A stretch of 64,000 bases of DNA. Source: an uncultured Opitutia bacterium (GTDB lineage Bacteria > Verrucomicrobiota > Verrucomicrobiia > Opitutales > UBA953). This document shows, in pieces, positions 8,843-20,900 of the stretch; the stretch's first letter is position 1, and each line of letters begins with the position of its first letter. The position numbers and the translations under genes were made by a program. The stretch spans positions 185,322 through 249,321 of the forward strand of contig CAMFKE010000006.1 in NCBI GenBank assembly GCA_945957395.1. Direction: 5' to 3'. The notes under the pieces were generated by a model that did not search any database, was not told where the DNA came from, and saw only the letters and a list, made by a program, of their open reading frames with translations.

Positions 8843-9748
8843 TCAAAGACGGACCGGGGCCTGCGCTCCGCCCACGGGCAGCGGAGGGAACTTCAGCCCG
8901 GTCGGCGTGGTGGCGAGTCCGCCGCCGGCGGTTTCCTTGAGGGCGCGGGGCATGCGCCGACCGATGTCGCGCATGGCGAGGATGACATCGTCGAGCGGCA
9001 CCACGCAGCGGGAGCCGGCGAGCGCCATGGTGGCGGCCAGGAAACTGTGCACGGCGAACATGCCGTTGCGGCTCACGCAGGGCACTTCGACATAGCCGCC
9101 GATGGGGTCGCACACCAGCCCCAGAGTGTTCATGAGGGCGTATGCGCCGGCCTCGCAGGCCTGCTGCGGCGTGCCTCCCATCGCCTCGGCGATGGCGGCG
9201 GCGGCCATGCAGGACGCGCTGCCCACCTCGGCCTGGCAACCGCCCTGGGCGCCGGAGAAGCACGCGTTCTTGCCAATCACCACGCCGACGCCGGCGGCGG
9301 TGAACAAGGCCTTCGCGCACTGTTCCTCCGTGAGACCGCGCGTCTCCTCCAGCATGACGAGGCACGCCGGCACCACGCCGGCGGAACCGGCGGTGGGCGT
9401 GGCGACGATGCGCCCGAACTGCGCGTTCACCTCCAGCACGGCGAACCCGTAGGCGACGGTGCGCGCGAAATCGGCGCCCAGCAGCGGATTCTCGGTCTTC
9501 GAGTAGGCGAGCAACTTCGCGGCGTCGCCGCCGCTGAGCCTGCTGGGCGAAAGCCCGCGGATCTCCAGCCCCTTGCGGATGCTGTCGCGCATCGTCACAT
9601 AGTGGCGGCGCATGCGCTCCAGCAGCACCTCCGCCGACTCCGCGCGTTCGGCCATCTCGCGGCGCATGGCGATGTCGGCGATGCTCAGCGAATGCTTTTC
9701 GCAAAGGGCGACGAGCTCGGCGGCCTTGGAGTAATCGTAGGTTTCCAT
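8843..9748 (-). CDS. sdaAA: L-serine dehydratase, iron-sulfur-dependent, alpha subunit
   Basis: Protein of 301 residues from METYDYSKA (ATG at 9748). With SdaAB it deaminates L-serine to pyruvate and ammonia using a [4Fe-4S] cluster. The Cys set is visible in GKNACFSGAQGGCQAEVGS, LGLVCDPIGGYVEVPC and nearby; the TPTAGSAGVVPA substrate loop is also present. An upstream ATG (9859) would translate the intergenic heptamer element into Pro/His-rich sequence and is rejected. The beta-subunit gene is upstream, separated by a 124-bp repeat element. Confidence 0.93.
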   Translation of the reverse strand: METYDYSKAAELVALCEKHSLSIADIAMRREMAERAESAEVLLERMRRHYVTMRDSIRKGLEIRGLSPSRLSGGDAAKLLAYSKTENPLLGADFARTVAYGFAVLEVNAQFGRIVATPTAGSAGVVPACLVMLEETRGLTEEQCAKALFTAAGVGVVIGKNACFSGAQGGCQAEVGSASCMAAAAIAEAMGGTPQQACEAGAYALMNTLGLVCDPIGGYVEVPCVSRNGMFAVHSFLAATMALAGSRCVVPLDDVILAMRDIGRRMPRALKETAGGGLATTPTGLKFPPLPVGGAQAPVRL

Positions 9749-9872
9749 GAGGAAAGGCAAAGGGGTGAGGTGGTAGGCGGAAGTTGGCGGGTGCGAATGA
9801 TGGCAGGGGTTCAGATGCCGGGGTCGCGGATTCCGCGCCTGCCACCTGACACCTCGCACCTGACACCTTGAT
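9749..9872. repeat. Heptamer-word element between sdaAB and sdaAA
   Basis: The right part (about 9838-9870) reads GCCACCT, GACACCT, CGCACCT, GACACCT at exact 7-bp spacing. The left part (9760-9800) has GTGAGGT, GGTAGGC, GGAAGTT, GGCGGGT, roughly complementary in style. The element fills nearly the whole gap between the two subunit genes and ends at the stop codon of sdaAB. Confidence 0.65.
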
Positions 9873-10544
9873 TCAGAACAGCCGTCCGAGCATGACGACC
9901 TTCGTCACGCCGGGAATGCGGCGCATGACCGCGAGCACCTCGGGCGGCGGGGGGCCGTCCACCTCGATGCGCGTGAAGGCGTCCGTGCCGCGCGCGCGCC
10001 GGGCGGTGTGGATGGTGGCGATATTGGCCTCCACGCACGAGAGCAGCGTGGTGACGCGGGAAAGGAACCCGGGACGGTCGGCGTGCCACACGGCGATGAG
10101 GTCGAGCTCACCCGTGAAATCGGTGGCGAAGCCGTCCACCTCCAGCACGCGGATGCTGCCGCCACCGACGGAGGCGCCGGTCATGCGAACGCCGTCGCCG
10201 ACGGACGGACGAACCGAGATGCGCGCGGTGTTCGGGTGAGCGTCCTCGCCCAAGTCCACAGGCGAGAACCCCACGGCCAGGCCGCAGGCGCGCGCGATGT
10301 CGAATGAGTCGCGCAGCCGCTCATCGTCGGTGGAGAAGCCCAGCAGGCCCGCCACGATACCCCGGTCGGTAGCGTGCCCGGCGCCCGTGGCGGCGAAGGA
10401 GCCATGCAGCTCCACCTTGGCCTCGGCCGGAACGCCGTCGCAGAAGGCGCGCGCCACGAGGCCCAGCCGCACGGCGCCGGCCGTGTGCGAACTGGAGGGC
10501 CCGATCATGCTCGGACCGATGACATCGAAGGCGGAAAAACCCAT
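9873..10544 (-). CDS. sdaAB: L-serine dehydratase, iron-sulfur-dependent, beta subunit
   Basis: Protein of 223 residues from MGFSAFDVIG (ATG at 10544). The conserved N-terminal block VIGPSMIGPSSSHTAGA is typical of the SDH beta domain. A C-terminal ACT domain (about 150-223, AVWHADRPGFLSRVTTLL) probably binds an amino acid allosterically. The split alpha/beta form and the order beta-then-alpha match the Bacillus-type enzyme, unlike the single-chain E. coli SdaA. Confidence 0.92.
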   Translation of the reverse strand: MGFSAFDVIGPSMIGPSSSHTAGAVRLGLVARAFCDGVPAEAKVELHGSFAATGAGHATDRGIVAGLLGFSTDDERLRDSFDIARACGLAVGFSPVDLGEDAHPNTARISVRPSVGDGVRMTGASVGGGSIRVLEVDGFATDFTGELDLIAVWHADRPGFLSRVTTLLSCVEANIATIHTARRARGTDAFTRIEVDGPPPPEVLAVMRRIPGVTKVVMLGRLF

Positions 10545-10664
10545 AAGTGGTTGGAGGCGTGCGGCCGAGTGAGCGAAGGACTTCGCCCGGCGCAAGCGGC
10601 CGTTGCGACCTCATGCGGCCCGCCCGACCGCCCCGCCCCCTCCCTGGCGCCAAGCGCGGACGGC

Positions 10665-11672
10665 TCAGCGGGTGAGCACGGCGCGGTAACGCACCTTGTT
10701 GGCGCGCAGCTTGTCGAAGGCGGCGTTGGCCTCGGACATCGGGAACAGCTCGGTCTGCGGGCGCACGCCGAGGGTGTCGGCCACGCGCAGCATCTCACGG
10801 ATCATGACGGTGCCGCCGATGGGCGAAGCCATGACGCGCCGGCGCTTCGCCATCAGGGGGGAGAACGGAACGACCACCTTGCCGGCGCCCACGCCCACAA
10901 GGCTGAGCGTGCCGTCGGAGGCCAGGGCGTTCACATACCGGTCGAACTTCACCGGGGCGCTGGCGGTGTTGAGGATGATGTCGAGCTTCGCGGACGGCTC
11001 GCGCTCCCACTCCGTGTCGCGCGCCACGATCGCGTCGTGCGCGCCGTGCTCGCCGGCCTCGGCGACCTTATCCGGGCTGGTGGTGAACACGGTGGTGTGA
11101 CAGCCCAACGCCGAGGCGAAGCGCACGGCGAGGTGGCCGAGGCCGCCCAGGCCGATGACGCCCACCCGCTTGCCCGGACCGATGCCGGCGTGGCGCAGCG
11201 CGCTGTACACGGTAATGCCGCCACACAGCAGCGGACCGGCGTCGTTCGTGTCGATGCCCTCGGGCAGTTTGAAAGCGAAACGGGCATCCACCTCCACGAA
11301 GTCGGCGAAGCCGCCGTGGTGGCCGATGATGAGCGCCCGGTTGGCGTCGCACAGGGATTCCTCGCCGCGCACGCAGTCGTCGCAGCAGCCGCAGGAGGAA
11401 CGCTGCCATCCCACGCCCACGCGGTCGCCCTTGCGCAGGTGCGTCACGGCGGCGCCGACCTCCTCGACCACGCCCACGACCTCATGGCCGGGGACGAACG
11501 GGTAGGTCGTGCAGGCCCAGTCGTTGTCGAGCATGTGCAGGTCGCTGTGGCACAGGCCGCAGGAGAGCACGCGCACCACGACGCCGGCGGGCGACGGCGC
11601 GGCCATGTCGAAGTTGAAAGGGGCGAGAGGCGACTTGGGCGCCTGGGCGGCGTGGGCGTGTACGGGGCGCAT
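10665..11672 (-). CDS. Zinc-dependent NAD(P) alcohol dehydrogenase (CAD/AdhA type)
   Basis: Protein of 335 residues, MDR superfamily. Catalytic zinc ligands are in CGLCHSDLH and PGHEVVG. Structural zinc cysteines are in SCGCCDDCVRGEESLC. The nucleotide-binding loop is VGVIGLGGLGHLAVRFA. The CGLCHSD plus MASPIGGT (SxxGG) combination is typical of the cinnamyl-alcohol/YahK-like subgroup, which usually uses NADPH. The start at 11672 (MRPVHAHAAQ) is close to the family N terminus. A 120-bp gap leads to sdaAB on the same strand. Confidence 0.9.
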   Translation of the reverse strand: MRPVHAHAAQAPKSPLAPFNFDMAAPSPAGVVVRVLSCGLCHSDLHMLDNDWACTTYPFVPGHEVVGVVEEVGAAVTHLRKGDRVGVGWQRSSCGCCDDCVRGEESLCDANRALIIGHHGGFADFVEVDARFAFKLPEGIDTNDAGPLLCGGITVYSALRHAGIGPGKRVGVIGLGGLGHLAVRFASALGCHTTVFTTSPDKVAEAGEHGAHDAIVARDTEWEREPSAKLDIILNTASAPVKFDRYVNALASDGTLSLVGVGAGKVVVPFSPLMAKRRRVMASPIGGTVMIREMLRVADTLGVRPQTELFPMSEANAAFDKLRANKVRYRAVLTR

Positions 11673-11837
11673 GGGAACGGGGAGTTGATAGTTTTCGTGG
11701 ATAGGGCGTGAAGGTGCCGAGGCGGCTTCAAAAGTCCGGATTTCGCGGCGGAGGGAAAGCCGGGAGTGGCCCGCGCCGCCGGAGAGAGTGTCAAACCGAT
11801 CCATTTCCGCAATGGCGGGGCCGCCTGTGGTTTGCCC

Positions 11838-11873
11838 AAACAAAACGGCCCCGGGCGATGAAGCCCGAGGCCG
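11838..11873 (-). terminator. Rho-independent terminator of the first giant gene
   Basis: Hairpin arms 11846-11856 and 11863-11873 (10 of 11 pairs, 6-nt loop). On the minus strand the stem is followed by TTTTGTTTG. It lies 33 bp beyond the stop codon of the minus-strand giant gene and separates it from the alcohol dehydrogenase gene. Confidence 0.8.
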
Positions 11874-11905
11874 GAATCCCCTTGGGGAACGCACGACCGG
11901 TGGCG

Positions 11906-14900
11906 TCACTCCTTGGTGGCGCGGCGACGGCGGCGCGCCACGGCCGCCACGGCGAGGGCGCCGACGCCCATCAGGCCGTAGGTCGAAGGCTCGGGAACTG
12001 CCGACCACACCGCGTACAGGTCGCCGTTCGAGACGGTCATGCTCCACGCGCCGAAACCCGCGAGCGGCCCCGCCGCGGAAGTGTCGAGCGTGAAGGCGCC
12101 CGTGAAGGTGCCCGGCGACTGCGCGTCGACGACCATGAAGCTGCGCCCGGTGCGCCAGAAGGCGTTCGTGTAATCCACGCCCAGCGAAGTCACCTTCAGG
12201 ATGGACCCCGCCTGCGCGTTGAGAGTCCCCCCGGTGACCAGAATCTGATCGAAGTCGACCCCCGCCACGGACGGCGCCGCGCCTTGAATTTCCCACTCAT
12301 ACACGGAGCCCGAGGCGAAGGTCGCCCCGTTCGTGAAGGTGAGCGTATCCACGGAGTTGCCCGGAGCGACAATCGCGCCCGCCCCGAAGTTCACGGCGCC
12401 CGAAAGGATGCCGGAGCCCATGAGCGTGCCGCCGGAATTCACGGTGACGGCGTTGCGCAGCAGATAGTCGGTGCCCGCCAGACCCGTGTTCAGACGGCCT
12501 CCGGAGTTGACGACCACAGCGCCGGAAGCGGCGCCGAGCGCGCCCGTGGTCGCACTCGCGCTGGTGACACCGACCAGCAGCGTGCCGCCGTTGATGGTGG
12601 TGCCGCCGGTGTAGGTGTTGGCGCCGGAGAGCGTCAGCGTGGCCGAGCCCGTTTTGCTAAGACCGAGCTGACGCCCGGTGACTTCGCCGGTCAGTGCGCC
12701 GGAGTAGGTGCCGTTGACCGTCTGATTGACGCCCAGAGTACGGATGCCGGTCGTGCTGTTGTACAGCGTGGTGATACTTCCTCCCGTTCCCGAGAGGTTG
12801 CCTATCGTGGCCGTACCGTTCGCGAACGGGTTGGAAAGAACGAAGCGGCCTCCGTTGACCACGACACTCGGCGCTCCGTTTTCGGCGCCCGCGCTATTAA
12901 ACACCAGGTCGCCGGCACCGAGGGTGTAGGTGCCCGAGAAGGTGCTGTTGCTTCCGGAAAGCACCAAGATCCCGTTGCCGGACTTGGAGACGGCGCCCGA
13001 CCCGGTCAGGTTGGATGAGATCGTCTGCGTCCCGGACGAGAAGCTGATGGCGAGCGAACCGGCCGAGTCGATGTGCACGCCCCCCGTGCCCAGATTGCCC
13101 GCGCTGCTCACCGAGAGTGAGCCTCCGGTGATGCTGGTGCCGCCGGCATAGGTGTTCGCGCCGGAAAGCGTGAGCGCCCCCGCTCCTGACTTCACCAAGG
13201 AACCGGTACCGGAAATGACGCCCGAGAGCGTCTGGGCGGCGGACGAACCGAGCTCGAGTACCCCCGCGTTGGCAATCGCGCCCGCATAGGCGCCTGCACC
13301 AAGGCGTCCGGCGCCGTCGAGCTTGAGCGTGCCCGCCGCGATGGAGATGTCTCCGGTGAAGGAGTTCTGCCCCCTGAGGGTGAGCGTTTCGGCGCCGACC
13401 TTCGTGAACACCCCGGCACCCGTGACGGTGCCGGCAAAATCGCCGGAGGCCACGGAGGCGACGCCGCCACCGAGACTGAGCGTACCGTTGCCGCTAAGCG
13501 CACCGACGGAGAAGGCGTAGCCCGCTGCGTCGAGCGTGGCACCGGAAGCGATGCTGACAGAGCCGCCGCCCAGGGCGCCGGCGACGCCGAGACGGAGCGT
13601 GCCGGCGTTGACCGCGGTTTCGCCCGTATAGGTGTTGACCGTGGCGAGAGTCAGGGTACCCGCGCCGTTTTTCGTGAGCGTGGACGACCCTCCGATGGAG
13701 CCGGAGCCGGAGAAGGTGTACGCATTGGCGTTGTTGACCGTCACTGCGGAGGGCAGCAGCGCGCCCACCAAGGTCACCGTGCTCGCGACCGCGGGGTCGT
13801 TGAAGGTCACGCTGTCGCCTTGGAAGAACTTGCCGTCCGAACCGTTGGACCAGTTGAGGCTCGACCCCACATCCCAGTTTCCGGAAGCGGTGTTCCATAC
13901 GTCGGAGAGGCAGGTGACATTGACGAGCACCGACTTGTTCACCGCATCGTCGGAGAACGAGGCGCGCACGGTCGAGGCCGAGAGCAGGGAGAGGTTGCCG
14001 TTAAGCGTGGTGCCGTAGTGGAACAACGCCTTCGTTCCGGCCGTCGGCGCGGTGTCGAAGACAACACTCAGCCCGCCCTGGAACGCTAGGCCGGAGGAGG
14101 CGGAGAAGGGAGTGCCTGCGGCGACGAAGGTGGCTCCGTCGGCGAAGGTCAGCGAGCCAGTGGTGGAGCCGGCTCCGCCGAGAGTGGTGCCGGCGCCGAC
14201 GGTGATGTCGGAGGCGAGCGAGCCGGTGACGACCAGGGAGCCCGCCTGCACGGTGGTGGCTCCCGCATAGGTGTTCGCGCCCGAGAGCGTCAGCGTGCCC
14301 GCACCCGACTTCACCAGGGCGCCCGCGCCCGAGATGACGCCGGAGAGCGTCTGATTCGCCGAGGAGGCGTATTCGAAGGTGCCGTCGTTGACGAGGGAGC
14401 CCGCATAGGCGCCCGCGTTGAGCTGACCGGCTCCACCCACCTTGAGGGTGCCGGCGGAAAGGGTCGTGGCGCCCGTGTAGGCATTGACGCCCGTGAGCGT
14501 GAGCGTGCCCGCTCCGACCTTGGTTAACGCACCCGTGCCGGAGATGACGCCGGAGTAGGTGGTGTCGGTGCCGAGCGCTCCGACCGTGAGGGTGTTGGCA
14601 CCCAGCGAAACATGGCCGCCCGCCGCGCCGCCCCCGGAAAGGGAGCCCACGAAGGAGGACTTGTTCACCGCAAGCGACACGCCGGCGGCGTCGTCAAGCG
14701 CCAGCGCGGTGGCCGCGCCGGTGAAGCCGGTGCCGGCGTTCGTAAGGCCGAACGCGAGCGAGCCCGAGGCGACGCGCAAGGTGCCGGCCGTGGCGTTTGT
14801 GCTGGCCAGATACATCGTGTTCGCGCCCGACTTGGTGAGCGTGAAGCCGGCGAGATCCAGCGTCGTCGCGCCATAACCGGAGGCGATCATGGCGAAGTTG

Positions 14901-17900
14901 TGCGTGCCGCCGACCGTGGCGTCCCCCGAAAGCCGCATCTTCGGCAGCTGAATCTGGCTGGTGGAAGTGGCGGCCCTAGTGTTGAAGATGGCGCCCCGTC
15001 CGTCGGTGCCGGCACCGGCGATGGTGACGCCGTAATTGGTGTTGCCCACGCCGTTGAGGTCGATGGCGCCGCCGGAGGCGACGGTCACCTTGCCCACATC
15101 GGTGTTCGACGCCCCGAAGGCGGCGGACGAGACGAGCTTGACCACACCGGAGGCGACCGTGACCGACCCCGTGAAGGTGTTCGTACCGGAGAGCGTGAGC
15201 GTGCCCGTGCCGGACTTCACCAAGGAACCGGTGCCGGAGATGACGCCCGAGAGCGTCTGGTCGGCGCTCGTGGCGATTTCCAAGGTGCCCGCGTTGGCGA
15301 AGGTGCCGGAGTGCGTGCCGGCGGCGCCGAGTTGGCCGGAACCGCCGACGACCAGTCGGCCGCCGGAGATGGTGGTGGCGCCGGTGTAAGCGTTGGAGCC
15401 CGAAAGCGTCAGGGTGCCCGCGCCGGTCTTGGTCAAACCGCCCGCGCCGCTGATGGCGCCGCTGAAGTCGCCGGAGCCCACGGAGGCGGTGGCGCCGCCG
15501 AGGGTGACGGAACCCGAGCCGGAGAGGGCGCCCACGCCGAACGATTGCCCCGCGGCGTCCAGAGTGCTGCCGGAGGCGAGGGCGACCGCGCCCTCGCCGT
15601 TCAGCGCGCCGGCGGCGCCCAGACGCAACGTGCCCGCGCTCAGCGCAAGGTTGCCGGACATCGTGCCGGGGGCGCCGAGGGTGAGCACGGAGGACGGGGC
15701 GTCCACGATCACGGACGCGCCCGAGCCGACATTGAGACCGCCGGCACCGAGTCCGCCGCCGGAGACCACACGCAGCGTTCCCGCGGTGACGGTGGTTCCG
15801 CCCGAGTAGGTGTTCTCTCCCGCAAGGGTGAGCGTGGAGGAGGCGGATTCCTTGACCAGAGAACCCGCTCCGGAAATCACCCCCGAGAGAGTCTGATTGG
15901 CGGAGGAGGCGTGGACCAGAACTCCGGCATTCGCGATGGCGCCGGCGTACGAACCACCGCCCAGGGTGGAGGCGCCGTCCAGACGGAGCGTGCCCGCGGC
16001 GATGGCGGTGTCACCTGTGTAAGTACTATCCGCATACAGCGAGACGGTGCCGGCGCCGGCTTTGGTCAGGCTCAGTGCGCCGCCGTTGTCGGCGACCACC
16101 GCGTTGACGGTGATGGCATGGGCCGGGTGCGCGTTGTTCAGGATGAGCTCGGCCGCGCCGCCCTCACCTGCCGTGAGACGGCCCTGGTTGACCACGGTGC
16201 CCAGCGCAAGTCCGCCCGAAGTGCCGCCGTGGACGATGGCTCCCACGCCGCCGGTGCCGGCGACGCGCAGGACCTGGCCCTCGGCGAGGCGGATCGAAGC
16301 CGCGTCGGAGGCGGTGACCATGAGGCTCTTGACCGCCGTGCTCGACTGAGCGAGCGTGACATCGGAGACCGTGGTGCCGCCCTGAATGATGCGCACATCC
16401 ATCGCGCCGTCGTTGCCGATGACCTGGCTGCGGGTTCCTCCTCCGCGAACATCGATGGCGGTGAAACCACCCTCGAAGGCGACGATGGAGGTGCCGTCGG
16501 CGCTTAGCGCGGCGAAGGCGGAGCCGCCGTTGACCGTGGCCCAATCGCCGAGCCGTTCGCCCGCGGTGAAGCCGGCCACGCGGATGCGGTTGGTCGTCGG
16601 GTTGGCGTCGAGCACGAAGTCGATGGCGCCGCCGGAGGTGCGCGTGAGCACGCCGAGGTCCAGCACGACTTGCGCCCCCGTGGAGGTGAGGCTGACCGTG
16701 GCCGAGGTCTCGGTCGTGAGGCGCGTGGCCGCGAAGGTCTGCGTACGCGACTGGGTGGCGTGGCCGACCACCTCGAGCCTGCCGCCGGCAAGCACGAGCT
16801 CGGAGGCGGAGGACACGACGGACGCGGCGCCCTGGGTGAAATCGAGGCGCAGGGTGCCTTCATTCACCGTGGTGGCGCCGGTGTAGGTGTTGGCGCCCGT
16901 AAGCACTTGCGTGCTCAGGCCGGACTTGGTCAGGCCTCCCGCGCCGGCGATCACTCCGGAGAAGGCGGACGATGCGCCCGAGACCGGGGCGACGGTGACC
17001 GTGGCGCCGCCGGTGACGAGAGATCCCGCGCCGGACAGGCCCGAGGTCTCAAAGGCTTGACCGTTGGCGTCGAAGGTGGCGCCGGCCCCGATGGCCAGAG
17101 CGCCCTTGCCGCCGAAGGCTCCGGCGGAGCCGAGGCGCAGCGTGCCGCCGGTGACGGTGGTCGCGCCGGTGTTCGTATTGGCGCCCGAGAGCACGAGGGC
17201 GCTCGCCCCGAGCTTCGTGAGCGAGCCCGCGCCGCTGAGGTTTCCGGAAAACACGACCGAGGAGCCGCCTTGCACCGCGGAGGTGTCGACGACGCCGGCG
17301 CCGGTGAGCACCATATCGTTGGCGACACTGATGTCGCCGGTGGCGATGAAGGAGGAGCCGAGCGCGCCGAGATCGAGACGCGTGTATTGGGAACCGTCCG
17401 TGGTGGCAGCGCCCTGCTTGATACCGATGCCCTTGCCGGCCCAGGTGCCGCCGGCGGAGCCGACGCCGCCGCTTCCGTTGAAGACGCGCAGATCGATATC
17501 ATACCAGCCGTCGGCCGCCAGTGTTATGGATCCGGATGTCGCCGCATTCCAGACGCCGTTGTTGAGCAGAACCTGGTCGTTGAGCTTCAAATACGCGCCG
17601 TCGTCAAAATGCTCGCCGAAGCTCCACTGGCCGGCGGTCAGGAAAATCTTGCCCGTGTACGCGTAGGTGGTGCTTCCGGGAACGACCGTGCCCGTGGTGT
17701 TGTGCAGCGGGCCGAAGTCCGTTGTGACCAGCGTGCCCGTGGCCGCGGACGCGATATCCATCGTGCTTCCCGAGAGCGTGGTGCGCCGCAGGCCCTCGTT
17801 GGTGAACGACAGCGTGGCCGAGCCCAGCGTGACGGCGCCCGTGCCGAGATTGGAGCCGCCGCCCACCAGCAACCTGCCCTCCGTCACAAAAGTGCCTCCC

Positions 17901-20900
17901 GAATGCAGATTCGTTCCGGTCAGCTTGAGCGTTCCGGCGCCGGTCTTGGTGAGGCTTTCGCCGCCCGTCTGCCCGGTGATGGCGGAGGAAATCGTAAGGT
18001 CGGCTGCGGAGGCGCCGTCCGCGACATGGAAACGATAGGTGCCGGAGTCCGGTTCGGTCAGCGTCAGGCTGCTCACGCTGATGGTGGAACCGGAGGCGGC
18101 GGCGGTCACGACGACCGAGCCGGCGTCGCGCATGCGCCACTGGCCCGTGCCGTTCACGGCGCCCGCGGCGGTGTCGAAGGTGACGGTGTTGCCCCCGGCG
18201 AAACTGTTGTCCAGGCCGTTGACGGTGATTTTGCCGCCGTTGACGGTCACGGCGCCGGAGTGCAGGCCGGCCGCAAAACGGTTGGCGAAAAGCAGGGTGC
18301 CCGCCGCATTCACTGTGATGGCGTTGGAGCCGGCACCCAGAGCGGAGGGTGCTTCGATGCCCGTGTCGGCGCGCGCTTCGAGCGTGCCGGCGTTCACGGT
18401 GACGGAGCCGGTGAAGCCGCCGTTGAGCGAGGTGACGGCCAGAAGCCCGGTGCCGGATTTCACGAATGCGCCCGAACCGGTGATCGAATTGGCCAGCGTA
18501 ACGGAGTCGGACCGGTTGTACTCGAGCGTGCCGGCCGCGCCGATGTCGATGGAACCGGTGCCAAGCGCGCCGGAGGTGCCGCCGGCGCCCACACGAAGCA
18601 TGCCGCCGGTGACATGCGTGCCGCCGGTGTAGGTGTTGTTGGCGGCGAGCGTCAGGAGGCCGGGACCGGACTGGGTGAAGTCGCCTCCGCCGGAAACGAG
18701 GTTTGAAAGGGTGTAGGAATCGGACCGGTTGAACACCAGGTGCGTGCCCGCATCCATGGTCACCGCACCGGTGCCAAGCGTGCCCGACGCTCCGCCGGCC
18801 CCCACGCGCAGCGTGACCCCGCTGGCAAGCGTCGTGCCGCCGGTGTAGGTGTTGTCGCCGGCAAGCGCGACGACCCCCGCATGCGCGCCGCCTGAAACGA
18901 TGAGCGCCAGCGGCGTCGCCCCGGCGTCGGCGATGCGCGCGTTCACCGTGAGGGCGCCATCGGAGGTGGAAAGATTGCTGAGCAGGGTTAGCGCGCCGGA
19001 GGCCCCGTTGAGCACGCCGTCATTCACCGCGACACCGACGGTGAGCGGCCGCGCGTTGGCGGCCACCGCGATGGCGCCGGTGACGAGAGTCTTCCCGGCC
19101 GTGTCGATGACGCCGGCGCTCACCTCGGCGCCCATGAGCACCGAATTCACCGTGACGCGAGATGCCCCCAGCGTGACGGGGCCTGCGCCTCCTTCGGTGA
19201 TACGCACATTGGCGGTCGGCGAATCGAGGATGATTCCGCTGCCGGTGGGGATATCAAGATACCCCGTATACGCGACGATGTAGCGGTTGGTCGCATCCTT
19301 TGCCGCCCAGTCCAGACCGTCTACGGTGGCCCAAGCGCCGCCCGGGAGCATGGCGCCGGCTGAGCCGGTGGAGGTGATGAAGCGCGCACCTTCCTCGTCT
19401 CCTGTCGAACCGAGGAAGTCGAGGGTGCCGCCGGTGTGGATGAGCTCGCCCAGGTCGATGTCGAACCAAGTGCCTCCGTTGCGGACAATCCTCAGGGCTG
19501 AAACGCCGCCGAGCACCTTGGTGGACGAGAAGCTCTGCGTGAGCGTGGCGCCGGCGCGGCCGACAAAGACCACCTCGCCCCCGGCAAGCTCAAGGAATGA
19601 GGCCCCGTGAATGATGTCGGCGTCGACGGCGGCATGCTCGAAGTCGAGGCGGATCTCGCCCCCGTTCACGCGGGTGACGCCCGTGTAAGTGTTTTGTCCC
19701 GACAGGGTGAGCGCGCCGGAGCCGTTCTTCACCAGACCGCCGGCGCCTGAAATCACCCCGGAGAAGGCCGTCGATGCGTTGTCGGAGCCCGTGGTGAGCG
19801 TGCCCGCGCCCAGCGTGACGGCGCCGGCGCCGGAGAGGGAGCCGATGCTCTGCGAGTAACCCGCCGCGTCGAGCGTGGCGCCGGAGGCGACCGTGACGGC
19901 GGAGTTCACGCCGAAGGCGTTCGTGGCGCCGGCGCGAAGCGTGCCGGCGTTCACCGTGGTGGCGCCGGTGTAGGTGTTGGTGGCGGCGAGCGTGAGCGTG
20001 GCCGCACCCGACTTGGCGAGCCCCACGCGGCGGGTGGCGTCGCCGTCAACCACCGTGCCGGCATGGACGGCGTCGAAGGTCTGGTGAATGTCGAGCGTGC
20101 GCACACCCGCGTCGCCCGAGGTGGTGGCGCTGATCGAGGTGCCGGCCGCGCCGACGAGGTTGCCGATGGCGATGGAGCCGCCGGTCACCTCGGTGTCCAG
20201 CAGCAGCTTGCCCGCGGAGAGGGTCACATTGTTGACCGAGCGCGTGGCCTCCCAGCTCGAGAGGATAAGGTTGCCGGCGTTGACGGTGACGGAGCCGGTG
20301 AAGGTGTTGTCGCTGTTGAGCGAAAGGCTGCCGGTGCCGGACTTCACGATGTTGCCGGAGCCGGAGATGGCGCCCGAAAGCACGGCGGTGCCTGCGGTCC
20401 GCAGGTGATGGTCGCCGGCGGAGAGTTGGATCTTGGGCGAAATCGTGCTCGCGCCGAGGAAGTCGACCTCGGGCGCCGAGGCGGTGCCGCCGGCGTTCAG
20501 GAACAGCGTGCCCCAGGAGCCGGTGACATTCTTGCCGTTGCCGAGCGTGAGCGTGCCCCCGTCGACCGAGTAGCGGGCGAACTCGCCCAGCGAGAGCGAG
20601 CCGTTGCCCGAATAATTCTGCGAGGCGGTCTGCGAGGCGGCGCCTTCAAGCACGGCGAGGCCTCCGGACCAGGTGCGGTTTGTGGAGAGCAGCAGGGTGC
20701 CCTGCCCCATCTTGTTGAGCACGCTGCCGTTCGTGTGCGTGAGCGTCCCGGTGAGCTCCACCGTCTTGCCCTTGGAGATGCTCCAAATCTGCGTGCGCGT
20801 CAGATCGATGGCGCCGGCGAGCAACGCGTCGGCCTCGGCGACCAACCCGCCCGCGCCGAGCTTGAGCGTGCCCCCGTTGACGCCGTCGGACACGAAGGTG